From assembly GCA_016800925.1 (NCBI GenBank), contig JABCPU010000909.1, forward strand, positions 1 through 21,705: a stretch of DNA of 21,705 nt. The letters are read 5' to 3'. A program made the translations under genes and the position numbers. Below, one piece after another: positions 8,461 to 17,233 of this stretch. Source of the stretch: Suillus spraguei (lineage: Eukaryota > Basidiomycota > Agaricomycetes > Boletales > Suillaceae). The first letter of the stretch is position 1. Each line of letters starts with the position of its first letter. The notes under the pieces were generated by a model that saw nothing but the letters and a program-made list of their open reading frames with translations, made no database searches and had not been told where the DNA came from.

Positions 8461-9066
8461 CAGCAGCAGATGCAACAGCAGATGCAGCAGCAGATGCAAC
8501 AGCAGATGCAGCAGCAGATGCAACAGCAGATGCAGCAGCAGATGCAACAGCAGATGCAGCAGCAGATGCAACAGCAGATGCAGCAGCAGATGCAACAGCA
8601 GATGCAGCAGCAGATGCAACAGCAGATGCAGCAGCAGATGCAACAGCAGATGCAGCAGCAGATGCAACAGCAGATGCAGCAGCAGATGCAACAGCAGATG
8701 CAGCAGCAGATGCAACAGCAGATGCAGCAGCAGATGCAACAGCAGATGCAGCAGCAGATGCAACAGCAGATGCAGCAGCAGATGCAACAGCAGATGCAGC
8801 AGCAGATGCAACAGCAGATGCAGCAGCAGATGCAACAGCAGATGCAGCAGCAGATGCAACAGCAGATGCAGCAGCAGATGCAACAGCAGATGCAGCAGCA
8901 GATGCAACAGCAGATGCAGCAGCAGATGCAACAGCAGATGCAGCAGCAGATGCAACAGCAGATGCAGCAGCAGATGCAACAGCAGATGCAGCAGCAGATG
9001 CAACAGCAGATGCAGCAGCAGATGCAACAGCAGATGCAGCAGCAGATGCAACAGCAGATGCAGCAG
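8461..9066 (+). repeat. Perfect 24-bp minisatellite, about 25 copies, coding a Met-Gln-Gln-Gln repeat
   Basis: The unit is ATGCAACAGCAG followed by ATGCAGCAGCAG: two 12-bp halves that differ only by CAA against CAG. By eye every copy is identical across roughly 600 bp. In the Helitron frame it codes for about 50 tetrapeptides of one Met and three Gln. Because the unit length is a multiple of three and contains no stop in any frame, long spurious ORFs appear on both strands. Confidence 0.92.
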
Positions 9067-9067
9067 G

Positions 9068-9232
9068 CAAATGCAGCAGCAAGAAGCTGGGCAGGTCAAT
9101 ATACAGAGTCAGCATGCTCTGGAACAGCAGCAGCAGCAGCAGATGCAACAGCAGATGCAGCAGCAAATGCAGCAGCAAGAAGCTGGGCAGGTCAATATAC
9201 AGAGTCAGCATGCTCTGGAACAGCAGCAGCAG
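9068..9232 (+). repeat. 96-bp tandem duplication next to the minisatellite
   Basis: The block starting CAAATGCAGCAGCAAGAAGC at 9068 recurs at 9164, identical for about 69 bases. The spacing of 96 bp equals four 24-bp units. The first copy is preceded by GCAGG and the second by GCAG, which reveals an extra G near 9067 that breaks the frame. Confidence 0.8.
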
Positions 9233-10149
9233 GAACAGGAGCAGCACAATAGGCAGGATCGGGATCGTCTACAAGCAAGCCAACAAGAAGAAGCATGTCA
9301 CAACCGTGAGGAGCAGAGAGTTCATGAGCGGTAGGAGCATCTTGAGGAGGCACTACATGAATATAATGATCCATTATCTGAACGGCAACATGCAGAAGAT
9401 GAGGAGAGAAGAAGAACCCAGCAAGAAGAACAACACCAAGAGCGTGAAGCAGAGGATGACCAGCATATCAATCAGGTCATTCCTGTTCCTGATGGAGCCC
9501 GAGCATATATGGAACCAATAAACCATCACACTCTTGGTCCTCTTAACGTAGAGTGCCCCAAATGTCATGCACTTCACTTTGCATGCGAAAGACTATCCAA
9601 CTCCTCTTTACAAAATCCTCGCTTTGGTATGTGCTGCTTGCAGGGCCAAGTCAGCCTTCCCCCATTTCCAGCATGGCCACCTGAGCTAGAGCGGGCCTAT
9701 GCGGACAGAACATTTGTGTCCAAAATTCGCCAGTACAATAGTGCTCTTGCATTTACCTCTGTTGGTGTCAATATCAAGGATTGTGCTCTTCAAGGATCTG
9801 GCCCAAATGCTTTCCATATTCATAGTTCTCTTCACCAACTCATGGGCAGTCTTTTGCCTCCAGAAGGTGTCCAGCCTTTATATGCTCAACTTTATATATA
9901 CGACTCTGAAGAAGCCACCAACATACGCACCACCCACCCTGGAAATGAAGGCCTCGATCCTCGGATTCTCAGTATGTTGCATCGCAACCACCCATATGCC
10001 GCTGTGTATAAGCAGGCATATCAAGTCATGTGAGAGAAGCCTCCAGAGGAGCAGACAGACCTTTCTATGCTTATTCATTTCCAGCCAGGCACAGATGGTC
10101 GAAGATATCATCTTCCCATCTCCATCAGCAATATTTATCGCATAGTTTG

Positions 10150-10696
10150 TCATAAGAGAGAGTTAAGAGAAGTGTTCATTTGTTTCTTGTCATTCTGAAT
10201 AAAAGATGGTAATGTCAGGCGAGAGGTAAAGCAACATATAAGGGATATAGACCTTGAAATTTCTCATCTTCACCCAGTTACCGCGCATTTTCTCTTGTAG
10301 ATCGTCGCACTGCTTGGTAAGGTGATTAATGTCACCAAGTGCAGAATACTCCTTCTCGAATTGTTCTACAGCATTGGAGGTAACATGGACTTGAGACTGA
10401 CGAGAATGAGCAAGCCATGGATACCAGTACCCTTTCAGGGAACGCACCTCAGTTGTCTTTATCTCAGCCTCGATCTCGGGCAACCGGCCTTCCGCTGAAA
10501 CAAAGAAACTAGCACTGGCCTAAGTATAAGCGCAGCGTTAATCCTACTGAAGGCGTGAGTGAGATGTTTGACCCAAGAGGACTGCAAATAGAAGCAATTC
10601 CTTCTAAGTTAGTGTGAAGGAAACAACGAAGTACTAATATGGCAACGGGAATTCCGACTTCCGAGGTTAGCAGTGGTAGCGGTATATCAGCGGTAC
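10150..10696 (-). pseudogene. 3' end of an unrecognised spliced gene, cut by the LTR of element C
   Basis: Four exons can be read on the minus strand: 10696-10635, 10581-10548, 10494-10253 and 10194-10150. They are separated by introns of 53, 53 and 58 bp. Each intron has GT...AG ends, and the first contains ACTAAC. The joined frame is open throughout and ends in TGA at 10150-10152. The encoded C-terminus (about 127 aa) is hydrophobic at first (GIPVAILSSWVKHL) and then helical and charged, with KGYWYPWLAHSRQSQ, VEQFEKEYSALGDINHL and LQEKMRGNWVKMRN. I do not recognise the family. The 5' part is missing, because exon 1 starts abruptly at the LTR edge. Confidence 0.55.
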
Positions 10697-11172
10697 TGTC
10701 ACAACCCACAAAACGAATTAACGCTAGGGCAGAGACTAGGACTCAAACTAAGGTTATCAGAAAGAGAGATAGGAGCAAGGACGTCTTGGATTGCTACCAG
10801 TGTAGATACAAGAGGTTTGAACTAAAGAACTACTACAGCGAAACTAGCTAACTATATACACATATTGAAACTGAGATATAAACTGAGTTTGAAACTACTA
10901 GCCAATCATAAAATAGAAATGAGAATCGTACGATGTGATGATTGTGACATTGTTATGACATCATATTCTAGAAGGTTCTAAGATCACGTGACACTATCTT
11001 ATCTTATCTTATCCGATAGCATCATAAAAGATCTCTTCATCTTCATCAGGAAGTTCGGTTATAGAAGCGGTTATGGGGATTTCAATGGAGTTTGTGTTTG
11101 TCTTAGCGCTGGGTTTAGACGCTTTAGGGAAATTGAGGAAAGAGTAATGATTTGTATTTGGAATTCGTGACA
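10697..11172 (-). repeat. 3' LTR of element C (476 bp)
   Basis: The ends are TGTCAC/GTGACA. The LTR contains the last 50-odd codons of pol (stop at 11009-11011). It differs from the other LTR by an extra T in GGTTATCAG and an extra T in GAGATAGG. The purine tract of the element adjoins it at 11173. Confidence 0.93.
10902..11014 (-). promoter_or_regulatory. Cluster of stress-type promoter motifs in the C LTR (3' copy)
   Basis: The cluster contains CCAAT (10902-10906), a CRE/ATF-like TGACATCA (10956-10963), a heat-shock-element pattern TTCTAGAAGGTTC (10966-10978: TTC-nn-GAA-nn-TTC), an E-box CACGTG (10985-10990) and four TTATC/GATAA units (10995-11014). The same sites occur in the 5' LTR, for example the heat-shock pattern at 17027-17039, where they would act on gag-pol transcription. 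The motifs are visible; binding is inferred. Confidence 0.5.
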
Positions 11173-11824
11173 TTACCCCCTCTCTAGGATGAGCGTCATC
11201 GCGAATGTATGAAGGTCTGATGTTACGTGTTCTCCATTTCTTGAAATCTTCCGAATTAAGTATAGAGCCTTGAATTCTTTTGGTTTTAGCCGCCGTGGGA
11301 TTCTTTTTATGAAATTCTGCTATAAGAATCGGGGAATTTTTTACGTTTTCTTCTGGTTCCCATGTCGATTCTTCTATCGGATATCCTTCCCATTTTACTC
11401 GGTATTGCAGCTTTTCTCGGAATAGTCGGCTATCTAATACTTCTTCTACAACAAATTCTTCCTGATCGTCAACTATGTCAGGAGGTGGTCGGGTGGGTTG
11501 AGAATGAGGGATCATTCGAGATGCATAGTATGGGGTGAGTAATTGAACGTGAAAAACCGGATAGATCTGATAATTTGCCGGTAATTTCAATTTATAGTTC
11601 ACCTCGCCAATCTTCTCTAGTATTTCAAAGGGCCCAAGACGACGATCTGACAGTTTTTGACTTGGACGACGTTGTTTAATATTTTTCGCGTCTAACCAGA
11701 CTTTGTCTCCCTTTTTATACTGTGGTGCGTCTTTTACTCCTTTGTCATAGAACCGTTTCATTCGTTCATTGACTAGTTTCAAAGTATTTTCCGCATCGTC
11801 TCTTGCTTCTTTCATTTGATCCAC
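11009..11824 (-). pseudogene. Integrase C-terminal part and chromodomain of element C pol
   Basis: The frame carries the GPY/F module (DRRLGPFEILEKIGEVNYKL) after a basic KKGDKVWLDAKN segment. A chromodomain follows (EEVLDSRLFREKLQYRVKWEGYPIEESTWEPEENV split over about residues 125-175). A chromodomain lets chromovirus integrase recognise histone methyl marks and aim integration. The final 50-odd residues are encoded inside the LTR. This segment is one frame out from the upstream integrase segment because of a missing base at about 11906, in a GGG run. Confidence 0.85.
11173..11187 (-). promoter_or_regulatory. Polypurine tract of element C
   Basis: On the minus strand CTAGAGAGGGGGTAA precedes the LTR start TGTCAC directly. 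It primes plus-strand synthesis and confirms that the left LTR is the 3' LTR. Confidence 0.75.
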
Positions 11825-12534
11825 TCTTTCATCGGCAACAGGAATACGGGAGTTGGAATTAGGAGATATCGTGAATTCTGGATTATATCCATATAGAACT
11901 TTGAAGGGCTATGACCGGTGACTGTGACTGCGTTATTATGCGAGAATTCTGCAATCGGCAACCAAGATACCCAATCATTTTGTCTATAAGAGGTAAACAG
12001 GCGTAAATATTGTTCAACTTCTTGATTTACGCGTTCTGTTTGTCCGTCCGTATGAGGATGATAGGCGGTCGAAGCAGACCATTTTGTGCCTAATCTTTTT
12101 GACATTTGTCCCATAAATTTGGATACGAACTGTGTTCCTCTATCTGAAATCACTTTCTTTGGTGTTCCATGATGTTTCCATACATTCTTTAAAAATAGCT
12201 CGGCAATTTCCTTCGAGTCTACTTCTTTATTGGTGGGAATGAAGTGTGCTTGTTTCGTAAATCGATCAACAACAACAAAAATGCTATCACACCCTTCACT
12301 CTTTGGTAGGTCCACAATCAAGTCACATGTAATCGTTTGCCAAGGTCCTTCTGGAACTTCATTTGGTTGTAAAAGTCCCGTCGGTTTACTAGGATAGACC
12401 TTTGTTTGTCTGCAACGATCGCAACCATCTACATAGTCGTGAACACTTTTTGTCATCATTGGCCACCAATAGTTTCTGGAAATCAATTCTAAGGTTTTTG
12501 GCACGTCCAGGATGTCCAGCCGGTGGTGAGTCAT
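11812..12534 (-). pseudogene. Integrase core of element C pol
   Basis: The frame holds most of the integrase: the zinc-binding end (YVDGCDRCRQTK, with its His pair in the upstream frame), then the RNase-H-like core with the catalytic triad in ITCDLIVDLP, VISDRGTQF and HPHTDGQTERVNQEVEQYL. It is joined to RT-RNase H by a one-base shift at a run of five T (12495-12499, A on the coding strand) and to the C-terminal part by a shift near 11906. The core itself looks intact. Confidence 0.87.
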
Positions 12535-14227
12535 GGAATAACTCTAGAATTTCTCGGCGGATTTCTTTATCATTTGGAACATAGACCAATCCTCGGAATA
12601 ACACCAATCCATCTTCAACATTCCATTCTTCGACTCCTCTACGCAATTGCACCGGTGCTGCTTTTAACGTTTCTAGCGCTTTCATTACTTCAGGCTCTCG
12701 TTCTGTACTTTGTCTGATCTTTTTAAGAAGAGATTTTTCTCCTTCTATAAGAACTTGGCCTCTCTTAGCAGCATTGATTTTGAAAAATTCCGGTTTAAGC
12801 AAAATGCGATCAGAATTGTCGTTTTCTACCCCCCCTCTGTGGTCTGATCTCCGAGACAGACGATCGGCCTTATCATTGACTACACCAGGCTTATGTTGGA
12901 GTGTAAATTCGTACTCCGCCAGGAACAGACTCCATCTGGCTTGCCTTCGTGTCAATTTTTGACTCGTCATGAAATACTCGAGATTCTTATGATCGGTCCA
13001 GATTTCCACAGGTTGAGGTGCTCCCTGCACATAGTGCCTCCACTCTTCTAACGCTCGAATGATTGCTAATAATTCTTTGTCATGAATGTCGTAATTTCGT
13101 TCTGCATCATTCATTGACTTTGAATAATAAGCGACAGGATGCCATAGTCCATCTTCCATTTGTTGAGAAAGTACTGCACCAGATGCATAATCAGAAGCAT
13201 CGGTCTCTATTCTTTTCTTTTTCTCAACGTCTGGCATTACTAGGAGCGGAGCTTCTGTGAATCGTTTCTTCAATTCATCAAATGCATTTTGTTGTTTCTC
13301 CGTCCAATTCCATGGAACATCTTTTCTTAGCAAATCATTCATTGGTCTGGCTATATCTGAAAACCCCAATATGAATCTTCGATAGAAGTTGGCAAAACCC
13401 ATGAATGCTTGTATGTCTTTTACGCATTTGGGAACAGGCCATTTTAATACTCCTTCTACTTTCACAGGGTCCATAGATACATTGCCTTTTTCCACGATCA
13501 ACCCTAAGAATTCGACTTTAGACTGTTCGAAACTACATTTTTCTGGTTTCAAGAACAGGTCATTATCTTTCAATCGTTTGAGTACTTCTCGCACGACTTT
13601 TCGGTGTTGCTCCTTATTTCCATTTGTAAAGACCAAGATGTCATCGATGTAGACAACGACCGTCTTTCCATCAATAAGATCTCTAAATATTTCATTCATC
13701 ATGGTCTGGAAAGTTGCTGGAGAATTTGTCAACCCGAAATACATTACGGTTGGTTCATGGTGACCAAAAGGCGTTTTGAAGGCTGCCTTCCACTCGTCTC
13801 CTTCTTTCATCCGAATATTATTGTATCCCCATCGTACGTCCATTTTGGAGTACATTGTGGCACCAGTTAAAGCATCAATTAGATCTTGAGATCTCGGTAA
13901 AGGGTACGCGTTTTTAACCGTTTTCTCATTGAGCTTTCTATAGTCCATTACTGGTCGTAATTTGCCATCTTTTTTGGCCACAAAGAAGAAAGGTGCTGCA
14001 ACAGGAGATTGTGAATCTCTAATACGTCCTAATGCAGTTTCGGCTTTTAACCAATCTTTCAGTGTGTCCATTTCTTTTGGTGATAAAGGATACGGTTTTG
14101 CATTCGGTGGAAGATCATTCTCATCTTTAAGATCTATCGCATGATCCCATTTCTTTCTTTCAGGAAATCTCTTTGATTCCTCTTCTGAGAATACACCCAG
14201 GTAATCATGAAGCCAGTCTGGAACCAT
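12389..14227 (-). pseudogene. Reverse transcriptase and RNase H of element C pol
   Basis: The product from the ATG at 14227 starts with MVPDWLHDYLGVFSEEE. It contains RT motifs FFFVAKKDGKLRPVMDYR, YSKMDVRWGYNNIR, YFGLTNSPATFQ and the catalytic YIDD. RNase H follows with ETDASDYASGAVL, the glutamate in DKELLAI, WTDHKNLEYF and NDKADRLSR, so all its acidic residues are present. The frame continues to the start of the integrase zinc domain and leaves it at the A-run near 12497. Upstream the frame is open past the protease stop, so protease and RT are separated by a one-base shift at a run of five A (14270-14274, T on the plus strand). Confidence 0.9.
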
Positions 14228-14265
14228 TTCTTCTACAGACTTTTTCTTCTTAGTAGCTTCCTCTG

Positions 14266-14961
14266 CTACTTTTTGTTCTGTGCGATAGAAGCTTTATATC
14301 TAATCCATTCATTCTTTGGACTATCTTCATCTTCTATTTCTTCAACCATCGCCCTCTTCTTCGCCATGCCTTCGTCATCATCTTCCTCTTCCGTGGGAAT
14401 CAGATCTGGCAAGTCACCCTGTTTTTGGGTTTTTCGTTTTTCTTTATTTTTTTGTCTTTTTTCTTTTTTAGTCTCACACTTAATTGGGCATCGTGTAAGA
14501 GCAAATCGTCCTGCGTTCCAATCAATCTCCGGGTTATGATACCTTAGCCAATCTATACCGATAATAACATCATCGCTTCCTAGATCTGTAACCATGAAGG
14601 CTGCTTTGTCTTCTTCATGATCTCCAATCTTTAATCCTATTTCAGCGAATCTTGTCATAGCTCCGGCGGCATTTAAGGAACCATCAATGTTCTTGACTGG
14701 TATGGGACGCAATAATTTACGACACCGGACATCATTGTTCTTCACAAATCTTTCACTTATAAATAATGTTGATGCACCGCAGTCCACAAGTGCTTTTACG
14801 TCTGCTTGTCTGTTCTTTCCTTTCAGTGTAATCGGAATATAAAAATGTTCTGATTTGGATCGTATATACACTTCCGTTACATCTGAAAAACTAGAAAGAA
14901 TAGAGAATCGATTGTTCGGGTCTAGGTCTGCAGACTCTGACTTCAACCCTTCTAAAAACCC
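14266..14961 (-). CDS. Aspartic protease region of element C
   Basis: The region contains LVDCGASTLFI, the retropepsin active site in a D-C-G form instead of the usual D-S-G, and VIIGIDWLRYHNPEIDW downstream. A Lys/Glu-rich linker follows. The frame is entered from gag by a -1 step at GGGTTTT (14955-14961). It ends in TAG (14266-14268) straight after five A, where the RT frame is -1, so either a second recoding step or a lost A separates protease from RT. Confidence 0.82.
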   Translation of the reverse strand, partial: GFLEGLKSESADLDPNNRFSILSSFSDVTEVYIRSKSEHFYIPITLKGKNRQADVKALVDCGASTLFISERFVKNNDVRCRKLLRPIPVKNIDGSLNAAGAMTRFAEIGLKIGDHEEDKAAFMVTDLGSDDVIIGIDWLRYHNPEIDWNAGRFALTRCPIKCETKKEKRQKNKEKRKTQKQGDLPDLIPTEEEDDDEGMAKKRAMVEEIEDEDSPKNEWIRYKASIAQNKK

Positions 14962-15989
14962 TTGCCTTCTTTGGAGGATAACCAGTCCTTGAACCATTTA
15001 GGCGCGGTTTCTTCTTCGGCAGACGATGCCTTCACTTGCGCTGGTTTTGGCGCTTCTTTACAGTTCCTAGCCATGTGGCCTTCTCCACCGCATCTGTAAC
15101 ATTTGAAAGCACCAGGCTTTCCTTGCGGTTTGGGGGCAGTCTTTTGCCTTCCGGAGTCGACATCCATAGCGTCACTGTTACTGGGTCCAGCCCTTGATGA
15201 AGAAGGAAACTCCACTGTTAGACTTGGGGAGTCCACCAGGTGTTCGCTTCTTCTCTGCGTCCAACTCTTCAAAAGTTTTGCCCAATTTCTACTGCTCTTT
15301 CAATCAGTTTGTTGAGAGTATTCTTGTCTTTGAGCGCAACATGAGCGAGTTGTTCTTTGATCCGGGTTTGTAGACCAGATCGGAATTTGAGGCGAAGGTC
15401 GTAGTCGGAGAAGTTTGTGAATACCGACTTTGTTTGAAAGATGCAACGTATTCTGGAACAGAACTAGATCCTTGCCTAAGGGTTTCTAATTCTCTGATGG
15501 CCTTCGCTTCTTTGTTCTCATCTTTAAACATGCGTGAGAACTCCTCTAAGAATTCATTGAAGTCCAATTCTCCTGCAGCTTGTTTCTTAACGTAAGGTTC
15601 TGCCCATTTTCCGGCATTTCCCTTAAGATAAGACAACATTAAGCTGAGATGTTGTTGTTGCGTTGCTTGGGATATTGTGTGAGGTAAAGGGATACTTGTG
15701 CCAGGAATGTTTCGACATCGATGGAGTCTTTTCCTCCAGTGAACTCTGTTGGCTTCGCAATTTTGGGAGTTCCTCCTGTTGATGTTGGTTTTGCTTCCAG
15801 TTCATCAATTCTTTCCCTATATTGACGAAGTTCTTCATGGAGTTTTTCGTTCTGGTCTTGTAAGACATCGTTCATATTCCTGAGCCTTTGAACTTGCTCT
15901 TGGACTGGAGCAATCGCAACATTGATAGCATTTGCGATGTACTCAGCCAAAGCTTGTTCGTTGTGAATGGTAGTGGCGGGAGCAGACAT
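14952..15989 (-). pseudogene. Gag of element C, with about three frame breaks
   Basis: The start ATG is at 15989. Residues 1-80 are helical coiled coil with LHEELRQYRERIDELEAK, then a capsid region (PTEFTGGKDSIDVETFLAQ; LSYLKGNAGKWAEPYV; FKDENKEAKAIRELETLRQG), and finally a CCHC knuckle CYRCGGEGHMARNC. The frame changes at about 15642, at about 15428-15436 and at about 15270-15275, each fitting one missing base. Gag packages the element RNA. The frame breaks are unexpected in a copy with almost identical LTRs. Confidence 0.82.
14955..14961 (-). promoter_or_regulatory. -1 slippery heptamer GGGTTTT at the gag-pol junction of C
   Basis: In the gag frame the junction reads G GGT TTT TAG. A -1 slip gives GGG TTT TTA GAA, the protease frame. 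This is an exact X-XXY-YYZ heptamer, placed directly before the gag stop. Confidence 0.7.
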
Positions 15990-16759
15990 AGTACCAGTTG
16001 TTTTCTGGAACCCGATTTACTGATGTCTGTGGTTGACTAGTCGTAACGGTCAACCCGAAAAGGAAAGATGGTGAAAGGAGATGGGAAAAGAAGTATGTAA
16101 ATGGAAAACTGAGCGGTCCCCGATATCTGATCGGATCTACCACGTACTCAGGTCCTAAAGGGTTCTTTAATCAACCCAACTAGGCGCTTCCCTATTTACT
16201 AACTAAGAAAACTATAGTAAAGGTTTTTGTGATCTTCCAAGTGGGAAAAACTCGAGGGACACGGTGCTCTTCCAGCCGAAGCTTACAAGCGACCAGTCTA
16301 TCTTGAACAACGAGGCAATTCCACTAAATACTTCGAAGAAGACTAGACCTTCTATCGTATGAAGAGAAAACTATCGTAAAAAGGAAACTATCGTAGAGCT
16401 CAGCAGGCAGGGTCTTGGGCCAGCACTGAGGTCACGGATCGAACACCTAATGTTGCTCGTCCACCGTCTACTAGCAGCAGCAATGTAAGGCTGGGCCTGG
16501 TAGAGGTCTACTAACTACAAAAGACTATTGGTAGAAATGCGCTCAAATGAGCAAAGAGAGGAAGATCGCGACTTTTTAGGGTCGGGCAAGACAAAACGTT
16601 TTTGTACTAGCCTGCAAGTGCAAGTGCCTTTACAGACGCGTACAGAAGATGATAAGAGACTTTTGAGAGTCGTCTACAACGGTACTATCGTTGAAGAGGA
16701 ATCCAAAAGAAAAGTATGCAGCGGTATGCGAGTCGGAGTCCCCTAAAGTTCAAACCTAA
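15990..16759 (-). other. Long 5' leader of element C
   Basis: About 770 bp lie between the 5' LTR and the gag ATG with no convincing ORF. The phrase ACTATCGTA or a close variant recurs (for example at about 16350, 16370, 16387 and 16683). The bases after the LTR on the minus strand are TTAGGTTTGAACTT; they do not begin with TGG, so the primer is unclear. A related string, ATTAGGTGTTCGATCC, lies inside the leader near 16450. Confidence 0.5.
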
Positions 16760-17233
16760 TGTCACAACCCACAAAACGAATTAACGCTAGGGCAGAGACT
16801 AGGACTCAAACTAAGGTTACAGAAAGAGAGAAGGAGCAAGGACGTCTTGGATTGCTACCAGTGTAGATACAAGAGGTTTGAACTAAAGAACTACTACAGC
16901 GAAACTAGCTAACTATATACACATATTGAAACTGAGATATAAACTGAGTTTGAAACTACTAGCCAATCATAAAATAGAAATGAGAATCGTACGATGTGAT
17001 GATTGTGACATTGTTATGACATCATATTCTAGAAGGTTCTAAGATCACGTGACACTATCTTATCTTATCTTATCCGATAGCATCATAAAAGATCTCTTCA
17101 TCTTCATCAGGAAGTTCGGTTATAGAAGCGGTTATGGGGATTTCAATGGAGTTTGTGTTTGTCTTAGCGCTGGGTTTAGACGCTTTAGGGAAATTGAGGA
17201 AAGAGTAATGATTTGTATTTGGAATTCGTGACA
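16760..17233 (-). repeat. 5' LTR of element C (474 bp)
   Basis: This is the direct copy of 10697-11172 with two 1-bp deletions and no substitution seen. It should drive leftward transcription. The pol tail inside it makes an accidental fusion ORF with the flanking transposase. Confidence 0.93.

Larger units (their letters stand above)
7309..10146 (+). pseudogene. 5' half of a Helitron Rep/helicase gene, decayed and truncated
   Basis: The reading frame from 7309 codes for a Gln/Pro-rich N-terminus (ERDHRSQHELERLDRLQ near its start), then the Met-Gln repeat, then a cysteine region VECPKCHALHFACERLS with FGMCCLQGQVSLPP. Further motifs are SALAFTSVGV, GSLLPPEG, QLYIYD and LHRNHPYAAVYKQAYQVM. This order is the segment that precedes the Helitron-like Rep domain in basidiomycete Helitrons. 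Breaks: TGA 7585-7587, TGA 8380-8382, an extra G at about 9067 shifting the frame, TAG 9332-9334 and TGA 10031-10033. Similarity fades after about 10128. The Rep HUH motif and helicase are absent. The true start is uncertain because 7309 is a TTG and an upstream exon is possible. Confidence 0.72.
10697..17233 (-). mobile_element. Ty3/Gypsy chromovirus C, full length (about 6.5 kb)
   Basis: Two direct LTRs (10697-11172 and 16760-17233) bracket a minus-strand leader, gag, protease, RT, RNase H, integrase and chromodomain. The LTRs differ only by two 1-bp indels by eye, which indicates a young copy. The sequences next to the LTRs differ (GGTAC on the left, CAGGA on the right), so no 5-bp target duplication is seen. 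Several one-base frame breaks interrupt gag and pol. Confidence 0.93.

Noticed and set aside
8461..9066. CRISPR-like array
   Set aside because: The units are contiguous and identical with no spacers, the repeat is coding, and the genome is eukaryotic.
7384..9099. Long minus-strand ORF rich in Leu-Leu-Leu-His
   Set aside because: It is the antisense of the CAG-rich minisatellite, which has no stop in any frame. The Helitron cysteine motifs fix the plus strand as coding.
8315..9334. Plus-strand Cys/Ser/Arg repeat ORF and the minus-strand Ala/Ser repeat ORF (8429-9247)
   Set aside because: Both are alternative-frame shadows of the 24-bp repeat. Only the last part of the first is real, as it carries the Gln-rich Helitron frame after the extra G.
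10639..10851. Plus-strand ORF starting ATGGCAACGGGAATTCCGAC as a separate small gene
   Set aside because: It crosses the LTR boundary, and the same flank DNA reads on the minus strand as spliced exons with good intron signals.
16440..16470. tRNA-like T-arm string in the C leader
   Set aside because: A GTTCGATCC string is present, but no cloverleaf could be built around it.
16528..16746. Plus-strand ORF in the leader of element C
   Set aside because: It is short, antisense to the element, and has no recognisable motif.
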